A stretch of 64,000 nucleotides of DNA from Chitinophagaceae bacterium. GTDB lineage: Bacteria > Bacteroidota > Bacteroidia > Chitinophagales > Chitinophagaceae. The stretch is from contig JACSRW010000036.1 of NCBI GenBank assembly GCA_014879565.1, positions 1 through 64,000 of the forward strand. Reading direction: 5' to 3'. The translations under genes were made by a program, and so were the position numbers. The notes beneath the pieces were generated by a model. It saw nothing but the letters and a program-made list of their open reading frames with translations, ran no database searches and had not been told where the DNA came from. Below, one piece after another: positions 1 through 9,669 of the stretch; positions within the stretch are counted from its first letter, which is position 1; every line of letters begins with the position of its first letter.

Positions 1-651
1 TGTAAGGGCGCCAGCCCGGGCAATTTCATTTGGTTTAGGCCCCCATCCGGGATCACTGCAAGTAATCCCCTAATCTTATCGTTAAACTTATTTCTATTGT
101 TGGTAAACAACTTAGCTGCCAGCATCAGAGGAATCAGAATTTGATACAGCACCTGCCCGGTATAATTTAGTCAACGCTGGATTTTACAGCAAAGAGAAGC
201 TGATGAATGGTATAGTAAAAAAAATCCGTTCAGTTTGTAGATTTTATTCGATTTTTTATAAAAATCAACGCTGTAAAGAAAACATGTTTCATATCAAATT
301 GGAGAGGAAATAACAGGTAAAACTCCTCAAATAATTTGCTTATAACAAATGCTTTTAATAGATTTGAGACGCAGTAAATGTTAATTTTCAGGACAGACAG
401 GTTAAGGATTTTTTCACCATTTTCCACACTATCGTAGATAACAGACTGCAATCACGAGATGCCATTACAGTCTTTCTGTAAGGTAAGATGAATGCCCGGG
501 ACTTATTCCCGGAGTAGAGGCACATTTTTATCCGGAAAACCAATACAGGTCCATATCCTTCGCTGCGTAAGCAGGAACCGACAACCGTAAAAAAACAGTT
601 GCCCTGGTAACAGGCTTCTATTTGTATAAACACAACACCAAACTCGCTGAA
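1..651. other. AT-rich region with no convincing gene
   Basis: No open frame in this stretch looks like a protein. The two minus-strand frames at 230-451 and 388-633 have biased, low-complexity translations and no recognisable domain. A minus-strand frame is open from a possible ATG at 125 to the left edge (about 41 codons, reading MLAAKLFTNN at its start). It could be the beginning of a gene that continues outside the window, but it is too short to judge. The base composition is clearly more AT-rich than the genes to the right, as expected for a long upstream region of the giant secreted protein. A weak promoter-like TCTATTTG lies at about 617-624. Confidence 0.5.
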
Positions 652-3600
652 ATGAGAAACATCATTGTAACCGGTTTTATGCGGTATTCATTGATTACCC
701 TTCTTCTTGTTGTTCTTGCCCGGCAATCAGCCTATGCCCAGATTGATATCGGTATTGGCACTGGTACAACGGGAAATACCACCACCACCTATCCCTGTCC
801 GCTGCAGGACTACTACGAAGGAAACCGGTCCCAGTACCTGTACCTGGCTTCGGAACTTACCGCGGCCGGGATGGCTCCCGGACTGATTACCGCTGTGAAA
901 TTTAATGTGGTATCGCTGGGAACAGCCGGGTTGATTGAAAATTATCAGCTGAGTATCGGTCACACAACAGTTAGTACCCTTTCCACTTCCGCCTGGGATG
1001 CATTTTCCGGCACACCGGTTACCACGCCCGCAATCAATTATCAGCCGGTGGCCGGTATCAACAGCATAACACTGCCGGTGCCATTTAACTGGAACGGCAC
1101 GGATAATATCCTCATTGAAGTTTGTAACGGAGAACCCGGAAATGCCACCGGTACCTGGTTTTCGTCCAACCCGGTGGTTCCCTGGACCACAGGACTTGCC
1201 TTTAACGGATCCCATAACTACCGGGCGGATAACCTCGGCAATCTCTGCGGAAGTGCGACCACTACCAATACGGGTACCCAGACCACCCGTCCGAATATTG
1301 TTTTCTCCTGGACCCCCGCCACCGCCTGTACCGGCACACCGGATGGAGGAACCGCTTCAGCCAATCCTTCCACTGTTTGTTCCGGCGAAAATTTTACCCT
1401 CAGTATTTCCGGGTTTACCATTGCAGGCGGAATCAGCTTCCAGTGGCAGTCTTCCCCGGATAATACAAACTGGACCAATATTACCGGGGCCACCGGCGCT
1501 TCCTATACAACCAGCCAGACAGCCAGTAACTGGTACCGTTGTGTGGTAACCTGTTCCAACAGCGGTGTGTCTGCCAACTCAACAGCGGTACAGGTACTTT
1601 CTCCAGCGCTGGTTTCGGGTACATTTACCATCAATAATGCCCTGCCTACAGGCGGTACCAACTTTGCCTCTTTTGCAGATGCCTATAATTATATACGTTG
1701 CGGCATCGGCGGACCGGTGATCTTTAATGTTGATCCGGCCTCCGGTCCTTATACGGAACAACTGATTATCACTCCTGTTTTTGGCGCATCCGCGACCAAC
1801 ACAGTCACCTTCAACGGGAATGGCCGTGTGCTTCAGTTCACGTCCACCAACACAAATGAAAGGGCGGTTATTAAACTGAACGGGGCGGATCATTTTATAT
1901 TCGACAGCCTGACCATCAATGCAGGCGGTACTACCACTACAGAATACGGATTTGGTGTTCAGTTACTGAATGGCGCCGATTCCAATATTATCCGGAAATG
2001 CGCTATCAATATTAATACCAGCTCCACGTCCACCAACTACGCCGGTATTGTCATCAGTGCCTCTGCCACATCTGCCACCACAACAGGCAGTGCGGATTGT
2101 GACGGGAATGAATTTTCCGATAACCAGATTACCGGTGGTTACTATAGTGTCACCAATGTGGGTAGCAGTACACTCGCCAACCAGCGAAACCGTTTTCTCC
2201 GGAACATTATCCGGGATTTTTACTTCTATGGAATTTATACAAACGGGACCTTCCAGTCGCTCATAGAGGGCAACGATATCAGCCGGCCTGCCCGCTCCAC
2301 CAGCGGAACAACAGCATATGGGGTCTATTTCACCGGTCTGAGCACCTCCGCCCTGGTGAATGCCAACCGCATTCATGGGTTGTACGATGGTATGCCCACA
2401 ACCACCAATGATGCCTATGCCATCACCTTTACCGGTACAGATGCGCTGGCCGGTCTGGAGAACAGGGTTACCAACAATGTTATTTATGACATGAAGAGCA
2501 ACGGCTCGCTCTGGGGCCTGTACAACAGCAGTTCGGATAATGTATTTTTCTATCATAATACTGTTTCTTTTGAGGATGCGGCCAGCACAGCATCCGGTAC
2601 CGAAACCACCCGCGGTTTCTACCAGGTAACCGCCGCTGCAGGTATCGAACTGAAGAATAACCTGATTACCCTGGGCAGGGGAGGTTCCAGTGTGACAACC
2701 GGTATTCATTTCGGTACCACGACCTCCACCATTGTTTCCAATAATAACGACGTTTATTTTGTACCGGCAGCCAATATTAATTATGGCTTTTATACCACTG
2801 CCCAGGCTACACTGGCCAACTGGCAGGCTGCTTCAGGACAGGATGCAAATTCAGTCTATGTCAGTCCTGCATATGTCAATCTTTCACTGGGCAATCTGCA
2901 ACCCACCGCTGCAGGTTTGAATGATCTGGGTTCTCCGGTCGGAGTCAGTACGGATATTATCGGGGCTTCCCGCAGTGCCACTACACCGGATATCGGCGCC
3001 TGGGAATTTACCGTCGGTGGTTGTACCGCACCTCCTGTGGCCGGTGATGCCACATCCAGTATTTCCGTGCCGGTTTGCCCCAATGAACCGGTTACCCTCG
3101 GTTTGCTGAATAACTCATTTGGTATCGGCCAGACGTATCAGTGGCAATCGGCTACCGATCTGGCAGGTCCCTGGACCAACCTGGGGGCAGTATTAAACAA
3201 CCCGACGCTGAATATTAACCCTGTCAGCACCTTCTATTACCGCTGTGCGGTTACCTGCAGCGGCTCCACTACTTATTCCACACCCGTGCTGGTAGTGGTG
3301 AATGCCCTTTTCCCGGCGGGAACTTATACTATTAATAATGCCTTGCCGACCGGTGGTACAAACTTCAACAGTTATACGGACGCGGTTTTCGCCCTGCGAT
3401 GCGGCATTGCCGGTCCCATTGTCTTTAATGTAGCGCCCGGCTCCGGTCCCTACAATGAACAGGTGATTATCGGTGAGATTCAGGGGGCTTCTGCCACCAA
3501 TACAGTGACCTTTAACGGCAACGGAACCACGATCACAAATTTGTCCACCAACACCAATGAAAGAGCCGTGATCAAACTGAACGGCACCGATCATTTTATA

Positions 3601-6600
3601 TTTGACAGCCTGACCGTGGTACCCCAGGGTTCCTCCACAACGGAATATGGTTTTGGTTTCCACCTGCTCAATAGTGCCGATTCAAATATTATCCGCAATT
3701 GTGCCATCAATCTCAGTACCAGTACCACCAGCTCCAATTTTGCCGGAATTGTTTCCAGCATAGGCACTGCTGCCACCACCACCGGTACCAATGAATCGGA
3801 TTATAACCTGTTTGAAAATAATGAGATCAGCGGGGGATATTATGGTATTACCTCTGTTGGCAGTACAACCTCTTCGGTGGCCAATAACAGGATTATCAAT
3901 AACCGCGTGAAGGATTTCTACTTCTACGGCATTTACCTGAGTGGAAACTTCAATACCCTGGTGGAAGGAAATGATATTTCGCGGCCGGTCAGAACCGCGC
4001 TCTCTACTTTCTATGGTATCTATGTTACTTCACTTAATACCTCTGTACATATTTCTAAAAACCGGATCCACAACGGATTTGACGGCAACCCGCTTTCCAC
4101 CAGCACTTTTGCCGGGATCTATTTCACCGGGGTGGATGCCCTGGCAGGTCTTGAAAACAAAGTGACGAACAACGCGGTCTACAATACAAACGGAAGCGGC
4201 ATTCAGTACGGGCTGTACAACAGCAGTTCCGATAATACACTGTATTATCACAATACCGTTAACCTGGATGGCGCAACAGCAACCACCAGTGATGCGTACG
4301 GATTTTATCAGGTTACCACTGCCACCGGTATTGAATTAAAAGATAACCTCTTTACCATCAGCAGGGGAGGCACAGGTGATAAATTCGGCATCTATCTCTC
4401 CACCAGTACCTCCACAGTAATCTCCGACTATAACGGATTTTACCTGAATGCAACGAATGCCCATATTGGTTACAATGGAGCGAACAGGACCAGCCTGGCC
4501 GATTGGCAGACGGCCAGCAGCCAGGATGCCAGTTCAGTGGTTTCAAATCCCTATTATACCAGTCCGGCCACCGGCAATCTGGAACCCCGTTCTCCCGCAT
4601 TGGATAATAAAGGAACCCCGGTGACCGGTATTACCACCGATATCCGCAACCTGGCACGGAGTGCCACTACGCCGGATGTGGGTGCCTGGGAGTTTACCGT
4701 TCCTGCCTGTACCGCGCCACCGGCCGCCGGTACTGCCACGGCGGTGCCGAATACAGGAATTTGTCTGGGTACACCAATACAACTGGATCTCACCGGTTAT
4801 TCCATCGGGGCCGGCCAGAGTTTCCAATGGCAGGTAGCCACCGCTGCTGCCGGTCCTTATAGCAATCTCGGAGATCCCAAACTGTTTCCGGATACCGTAA
4901 TCCAGGCCAGTGGCACCTTCTGGTACCGTTGTGTGGTAACCTGTTCTTCCCAGTCAACGAATTCTGTTGCCGTTCAGGTGAACATGAATCCGCCATTCCC
5001 TTCGGGTGTTTATACCATTGATAATACACAGCCTACCACCTATCCCGGAGGCTCCAACTTCAACAGTTTTGTAGAAGCCGTGGCGGTGATGGATTGCGGT
5101 ATTGACGGTCCTGTTACTTTCAATATTGCCCCGGGTACCTACAATGAGCAGGTACGGATGCACCGGATTACCGGCGCTTCCGGCAGCAGCCGCGTTACCT
5201 TCCAGAGCGCCAACGGAAATCCGGCCTCTGTTATATTACAATATGATGCCACGGTGGCCGGTTCGAACTATGTGCTGCAACTGGACAGTGCCAGTTATAT
5301 TACCTACCGCAATATCACGATCAATGCCCTGAACAGCACCAATGGCCGGGCCGTGGATATGGCGAATACGGCTTCGTATGACAGCCTGCTGAATAATATC
5401 ATCACGGTGCCGGCTGCCACAGGTACAACACAAACTGTAGCCGGTATTCATGCAGCCAACCTGGCCGGCGGCAGCAATGTGATAAAGGGGAATACCATTA
5501 CCGGCGGGATCAGTGGTATCTATTATGTGGCTGCTACTGCAATTGCTTCCGAATATAATGTGATTGACAGCAACACGGTCTCCGGCAGTTATTATTATAA
5601 TATTTATACAGCCAATACCCGTTTTGTGTCGGTAAGTAAAAATGTGGTGACCCTGACAGCCCCCAGAAATACGTCCGCTTATGGAATCTATCTGTCCAAT
5701 TCTGATTCAGCCTACCAGGTGAATCAAAACAGGGTTTCCATCAGCGGCATCACCGGCACTACCTATGGGATCTATCTGACCGGTTGCGCGGCTGATGCCT
5801 ATTCCGGTTCTGTATCCGCCAACCGGATTACAGCCCTCAGCAGCAATACCGGCTCCCTGTATGGATTGTATCAGAGCAGTTCAGTGAGCAATTACACGAA
5901 GAATAATGTCATCAATATTAATACATCGGCCACCACGGCATACGGCATGTATACTACAGGGGGCAATGGCATTAAGTATTATAACAACTCCGTACAGAAT
6001 GCTTCACCGGCTGCAGGTACCGCCAATACCGCTGCGTATTTCAGTCACTCCACCAGCACGGCGGGCACAGGCGATATCCGTAACAATATCTTCTCGCATA
6101 CCGCCAGCGGAATAGCCGTGAACTATATAAATGTGGCGAATATTTATTCTGATTATAACATGTTCTATACAGCCGGTCCGGCCCTTATCCGTCAAAGCAC
6201 CGTGAATTATGCTACGCTGCAGGAATGGAAAGACGGACAGAACTGGGATTATAATTCGATTGTTTACACGCCTGCATTCAGCAATGATGAGTTGCAACCG
6301 GATGTTGCCAACGCCGATGTGTGGGCTATGCACGGACGCGGAGTGCAGATCACAGATAATGCCAGTGATATTAACGGCAATGCCCGTCCGGTAACACTGA
6401 CCACCGGCGTGCCTGACCTGGGCGCATATGAATTCCTGCCAACGGTTCAGCCACCCGTACTGCCGGCTATTCCCGCAGTACCCGCCGCCGGAACCACTCA
6501 GGTATTTATGTTCGGTACCGATACGGTGCAGAAAATTACCTGGGCACCCGCTTCAACCGTACCCGCTGATGTCAGTATCCGCCGGTACAGTGGCATCATT

Positions 6601-9600
6601 CCGCCGGGTCTGGCCAGCGGACAAGCTTCTATGTATTATTACACCGATGTGACGGTTACAGGAGGCCAGCCTTCTTCCTTTACGAATAAACAATATTATA
6701 TCGAGCCCTGGATGCGTGATATTCCGGCCGAGCCCACTGTAAAAATGGGACGGACGAATGCAGCCGGCACCTGGCTGGTTTCATCAGCCAGTTCTGTGGA
6801 TGATCTGGGTAATGTGATCACGGAAAGCGGACTCAGTTATATGGCCCGGTTTACCGGTATGACGGATGGCCAGGCCCCGCCGCCGCCGCCTCCTCCGGCT
6901 TATACACTGGATACGTCCAACCGGGGTAAACGCTTCTGGGTGGCATACGGACACCATTATGGCTTCAGTTCCAACAGCCAGGATATGGTACTCTACCTGA
7001 GCGCCCAGGATTCCGCCAACGTAACTGTAAAAGTGAACGGGACCAACTGGGTCAGGAACTATGCGATCCCTGCCAACTCGGTTCGCCTGAGCGATCTTAT
7101 GCCGACATCCGGTCTTGTGGATGCGCGGATCACGGATGAAGGTCATTTTAATAAAGGGATCAGTATTGAAAGTGATGTACCCATTGTTGCGTATGCACAT
7201 ATTTATGACGGGGCTAACTCCGGTGCCGGATTATTGCTGCCAACGGGTACGTACGGGTATGAATACAAATCGCTGAACTCCCGCCAGTATTATCCCACCG
7301 GCGGCGCCGGGGCCTATTCCTGGATGATGGTGATTGCCGACCGCGACAGCACCCTGGTGGAGATTACTCCTTCTGTTCTTACCAAGGGCGGACGTCCTGC
7401 AGGTGTACCCTTCCAGGTGTACCTGAAACGCGGGGAAGTATACAATATCATGGGTACACAGGCAACAGGAGGAGCCGGTACAGATATCACCGGTTCCACC
7501 ATCAAGTCCATACCCAATGCCAGTGGCAAATGTTACCCGATTGCCGTATTCTCCGGCAGCAGCCGTACGGCAATCTGTAATACGACCAACGGAGACAATG
7601 TAATTCAGCAGGTATTCCCCAGTACGGCATGGGGAACCAAATACCTGGCATTCGCCACGGCGAATTCTGCTTCCAATAACAGTTATTATTCCAACGGCTG
7701 GCGCATCATGGTGAAAGACCCGGCCACCGTAGTAAAACTGAACGGGGTTACCCTGGATCCCGCGACCATGATCACACCCGGTAACTATTATGAATACTTT
7801 ACTACGGCAGGTACCGGAAGCAGTACAGCCAGTTATATTGAAGCGGATCAGCCGGTGATGGTGGCGCAGTATATGCTGTCTTCCGACGGTACCGGATGTT
7901 CCGGTGTGCCGGCTCCCGGTGGTGACGGCGATCCGGAAATGATCTATATCAGTCCGCTGGAACAGGGTATCAAACAGGCCCGGTTCTACAATACCGATAA
8001 TTCAGCGATCAACACCAATTATGTCAATGTAATTGTTCCCACTTCGGCGCTCAGCAGCCTGCTGATTGATGGCAGCAATACCTTTACCGATGTGTTTGCC
8101 CACCCCGGTCTGCCCGGTTATACCTGTGTAAGGCAAAATCTGGGCGGTACGGCCGGTCAGCATTATATCACCTGCGATTCTGCTTTCAATGCCATAACCT
8201 ACGGGCTGGGAAGTGTGGAAAGTTATGGATACAATGCCGGTACCCTGGTGAAGAACCTGAGTGCAACCCCTTCGTTTAACAACGTGTTTAATACAACCGG
8301 TAACAGTTCGTATACCTGTAAAGGCACCCCTTTCCGCCTGACCCTGCAGATTTCGGTGAAACCCACCCAGCTAATCTGGCAAATGAGCCAGGTAAACAAT
8401 GTTACACCGAATTTGAATGTGACACAGGTGAATCCTCTGCCGGCAGATTCTGTTACCATCAACGGGAAGAAGTTTTATATCTATGCCCTGCCGCAACAGT
8501 ATACTTTCTCCCAGACAGGTACCTACAATATTCCGATCACAGTATTCCACCCGAGTATTGAAGGTTGTGCCGGTTCAGTGGAAATCACACTCCCTGTATC
8601 TGTAATCGCAGCCCCGGTATCCGATTTCAGTATCACCTACTCAGGTTGTGTGGGAGATGTGGCACAGTTTGCTGCTTCCACTACCACGAGCAACGGAGTA
8701 CCCGGCAGTCAGTGGACCTGGAATTTCGGCGATGCGGGTACCGGTGCCGGACAAACAGTCAGCCATACCTATGCGGCAGCCGGTACATATAATGTGGCGT
8801 TAAGAGGCATTGCCGCCGACGGATGTATCGGAGATACCACCAAGGCTGTAACCGTGAATCCGAGACCGACGGGAACGATCACACAGGATACGGTTTATGT
8901 ATGTAATAATGCCGCGGCCAGCTTTACCGTCCAGAATCCTGTAGCCGGAGATACCTATAACTGGTACAGTGCCGCAACGGGTGGCACCCTGCTGGGTACC
9001 GGCACGACCTATGTACAGAATAATGTAACCGGGTTTGTGAATGTTTACCTGGAAGTGGTGAGGCTGGGTTGCAGCAGTACTACCCGTGACCGGGCAACCG
9101 CCGGCGTACTGCCGACCCTCGTTGTGCCTGTGGCAACGGTGGACTCAGTCAGCACCAATACGGTTGTATTCCGCTGGACGGCTGTACCCAATGCCACCGG
9201 GTATGAAGTATCCCTGAATAATGGAACTACCTGGATTGTTCCCACATCCGGATCAACCGGTCTCACGCATACCGTTAGTGGTCTTCAGCTGGGCGTAACC
9301 GTTACCCTGCAGGTACGGGCCCTTGGCGGATGTCTGCCGGCTGTATCCCAGCCGGTGAGCGGACAAACGGTAACCGACCAGGTGTATATACCCAATAGTT
9401 TCACCCCGAACGGTGACGGCCAGAATGATGTGCTGCGTGTTTACAGCAATGTTATTCGCAGCCTGCGGTTTGTGGTATTTAACCAATGGGGAGAAAAGAT
9501 CAGTGAGTCAACCAGCCAGAATCTGGTTTGGGATGGTACACACAAGGGCAGGATGCAGCCAACCGGTGTGTACATCTATGTATGTGATATCATACTGCGC

Positions 9601-9648
9601 AACGGACAAAGGATCCAGCGTAAGGGATCCATAAACCTGGTGAGATAA
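652..9648 (+). CDS. Giant secreted T9SS type B protein with three beta-helix modules
   Basis: About 2998 residues. The ATG at 652 is preferred over the upstream TTG at 622 because it gives a signal peptide ending AYA-Q near residue 29. After an N-terminal beta-sandwich (about 31-220) come three repeats, each an Ig-like Cys-containing domain followed by a right-handed parallel beta-helix that opens with a motif like TINNALPTGGTNF (helices near 323-783, 891-1347 and 1453-1930). A proline-rich linker (near residue 2080) leads to an IgGFc-binding-like domain starting NRGKRFWVAYGHH (about 2085-2534). PKD, Ig-like and Fn3-like domains follow. The last ~85 residues (PNSFTPNGDGQND, then FNQWGEKI) form the gliding-motility/T9SS type B sorting domain, so the product should be exported and anchored or released at the cell surface. 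It probably acts as an adhesin or matrix protein. It is first in a block with PorP and PorE homologues. Function beyond surface display is inferred. Confidence 0.9.
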   Translation: MRNIIVTGFMRYSLITLLLVVLARQSAYAQIDIGIGTGTTGNTTTTYPCPLQDYYEGNRSQYLYLASELTAAGMAPGLITAVKFNVVSLGTAGLIENYQLSIGHTTVSTLSTSAWDAFSGTPVTTPAINYQPVAGINSITLPVPFNWNGTDNILIEVCNGEPGNATGTWFSSNPVVPWTTGLAFNGSHNYRADNLGNLCGSATTTNTGTQTTRPNIVFSWTPATACTGTPDGGTASANPSTVCSGENFTLSISGFTIAGGISFQWQSSPDNTNWTNITGATGASYTTSQTASNWYRCVVTCSNSGVSANSTAVQVLSPALVSGTFTINNALPTGGTNFASFADAYNYIRCGIGGPVIFNVDPASGPYTEQLIITPVFGASATNTVTFNGNGRVLQFTSTNTNERAVIKLNGADHFIFDSLTINAGGTTTTEYGFGVQLLNGADSNIIRKCAININTSSTSTNYAGIVISASATSATTTGSADCDGNEFSDNQITGGYYSVTNVGSSTLANQRNRFLRNIIRDFYFYGIYTNGTFQSLIEGNDISRPARSTSGTTAYGVYFTGLSTSALVNANRIHGLYDGMPTTTNDAYAITFTGTDALAGLENRVTNNVIYDMKSNGSLWGLYNSSSDNVFFYHNTVSFEDAASTASGTETTRGFYQVTAAAGIELKNNLITLGRGGSSVTTGIHFGTTTSTIVSNNNDVYFVPAANINYGFYTTAQATLANWQAASGQDANSVYVSPAYVNLSLGNLQPTAAGLNDLGSPVGVSTDIIGASRSATTPDIGAWEFTVGGCTAPPVAGDATSSISVPVCPNEPVTLGLLNNSFGIGQTYQWQSATDLAGPWTNLGAVLNNPTLNINPVSTFYYRCAVTCSGSTTYSTPVLVVVNALFPAGTYTINNALPTGGTNFNSYTDAVFALRCGIAGPIVFNVAPGSGPYNEQVIIGEIQGASATNTVTFNGNGTTITNLSTNTNERAVIKLNGTDHFIFDSLTVVPQGSSTTEYGFGFHLLNSADSNIIRNCAINLSTSTTSSNFAGIVSSIGTAATTTGTNESDYNLFENNEISGGYYGITSVGSTTSSVANNRIINNRVKDFYFYGIYLSGNFNTLVEGNDISRPVRTALSTFYGIYVTSLNTSVHISKNRIHNGFDGNPLSTSTFAGIYFTGVDALAGLENKVTNNAVYNTNGSGIQYGLYNSSSDNTLYYHNTVNLDGATATTSDAYGFYQVTTATGIELKDNLFTISRGGTGDKFGIYLSTSTSTVISDYNGFYLNATNAHIGYNGANRTSLADWQTASSQDASSVVSNPYYTSPATGNLEPRSPALDNKGTPVTGITTDIRNLARSATTPDVGAWEFTVPACTAPPAAGTATAVPNTGICLGTPIQLDLTGYSIGAGQSFQWQVATAAAGPYSNLGDPKLFPDTVIQASGTFWYRCVVTCSSQSTNSVAVQVNMNPPFPSGVYTIDNTQPTTYPGGSNFNSFVEAVAVMDCGIDGPVTFNIAPGTYNEQVRMHRITGASGSSRVTFQSANGNPASVILQYDATVAGSNYVLQLDSASYITYRNITINALNSTNGRAVDMANTASYDSLLNNIITVPAATGTTQTVAGIHAANLAGGSNVIKGNTITGGISGIYYVAATAIASEYNVIDSNTVSGSYYYNIYTANTRFVSVSKNVVTLTAPRNTSAYGIYLSNSDSAYQVNQNRVSISGITGTTYGIYLTGCAADAYSGSVSANRITALSSNTGSLYGLYQSSSVSNYTKNNVININTSATTAYGMYTTGGNGIKYYNNSVQNASPAAGTANTAAYFSHSTSTAGTGDIRNNIFSHTASGIAVNYINVANIYSDYNMFYTAGPALIRQSTVNYATLQEWKDGQNWDYNSIVYTPAFSNDELQPDVANADVWAMHGRGVQITDNASDINGNARPVTLTTGVPDLGAYEFLPTVQPPVLPAIPAVPAAGTTQVFMFGTDTVQKITWAPASTVPADVSIRRYSGIIPPGLASGQASMYYYTDVTVTGGQPSSFTNKQYYIEPWMRDIPAEPTVKMGRTNAAGTWLVSSASSVDDLGNVITESGLSYMARFTGMTDGQAPPPPPPPAYTLDTSNRGKRFWVAYGHHYGFSSNSQDMVLYLSAQDSANVTVKVNGTNWVRNYAIPANSVRLSDLMPTSGLVDARITDEGHFNKGISIESDVPIVAYAHIYDGANSGAGLLLPTGTYGYEYKSLNSRQYYPTGGAGAYSWMMVIADRDSTLVEITPSVLTKGGRPAGVPFQVYLKRGEVYNIMGTQATGGAGTDITGSTIKSIPNASGKCYPIAVFSGSSRTAICNTTNGDNVIQQVFPSTAWGTKYLAFATANSASNNSYYSNGWRIMVKDPATVVKLNGVTLDPATMITPGNYYEYFTTAGTGSSTASYIEADQPVMVAQYMLSSDGTGCSGVPAPGGDGDPEMIYISPLEQGIKQARFYNTDNSAINTNYVNVIVPTSALSSLLIDGSNTFTDVFAHPGLPGYTCVRQNLGGTAGQHYITCDSAFNAITYGLGSVESYGYNAGTLVKNLSATPSFNNVFNTTGNSSYTCKGTPFRLTLQISVKPTQLIWQMSQVNNVTPNLNVTQVNPLPADSVTINGKKFYIYALPQQYTFSQTGTYNIPITVFHPSIEGCAGSVEITLPVSVIAAPVSDFSITYSGCVGDVAQFAASTTTSNGVPGSQWTWNFGDAGTGAGQTVSHTYAAAGTYNVALRGIAADGCIGDTTKAVTVNPRPTGTITQDTVYVCNNAAASFTVQNPVAGDTYNWYSAATGGTLLGTGTTYVQNNVTGFVNVYLEVVRLGCSSTTRDRATAGVLPTLVVPVATVDSVSTNTVVFRWTAVPNATGYEVSLNNGTTWIVPTSGSTGLTHTVSGLQLGVTVTLQVRALGGCLPAVSQPVSGQTVTDQVYIPNSFTPNGDGQNDVLRVYSNVIRSLRFVVFNQWGEKISESTSQNLVWDGTHKGRMQPTGVYIYVCDIILRNGQRIQRKGSINLVR

Positions 9649-9669
9649 TTACGCTATAACGTACCATAC

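Noticed and set aside
1-125. Minus-strand frame of 41 codons open to the left edge
   Set aside because: Too short and without recognisable motif to call a gene; reported only inside the region description.
230-633. Two minus-strand frames (73 and 81 codons)
   Set aside because: AT-rich composition with low-complexity translations and no start context; likely chance.
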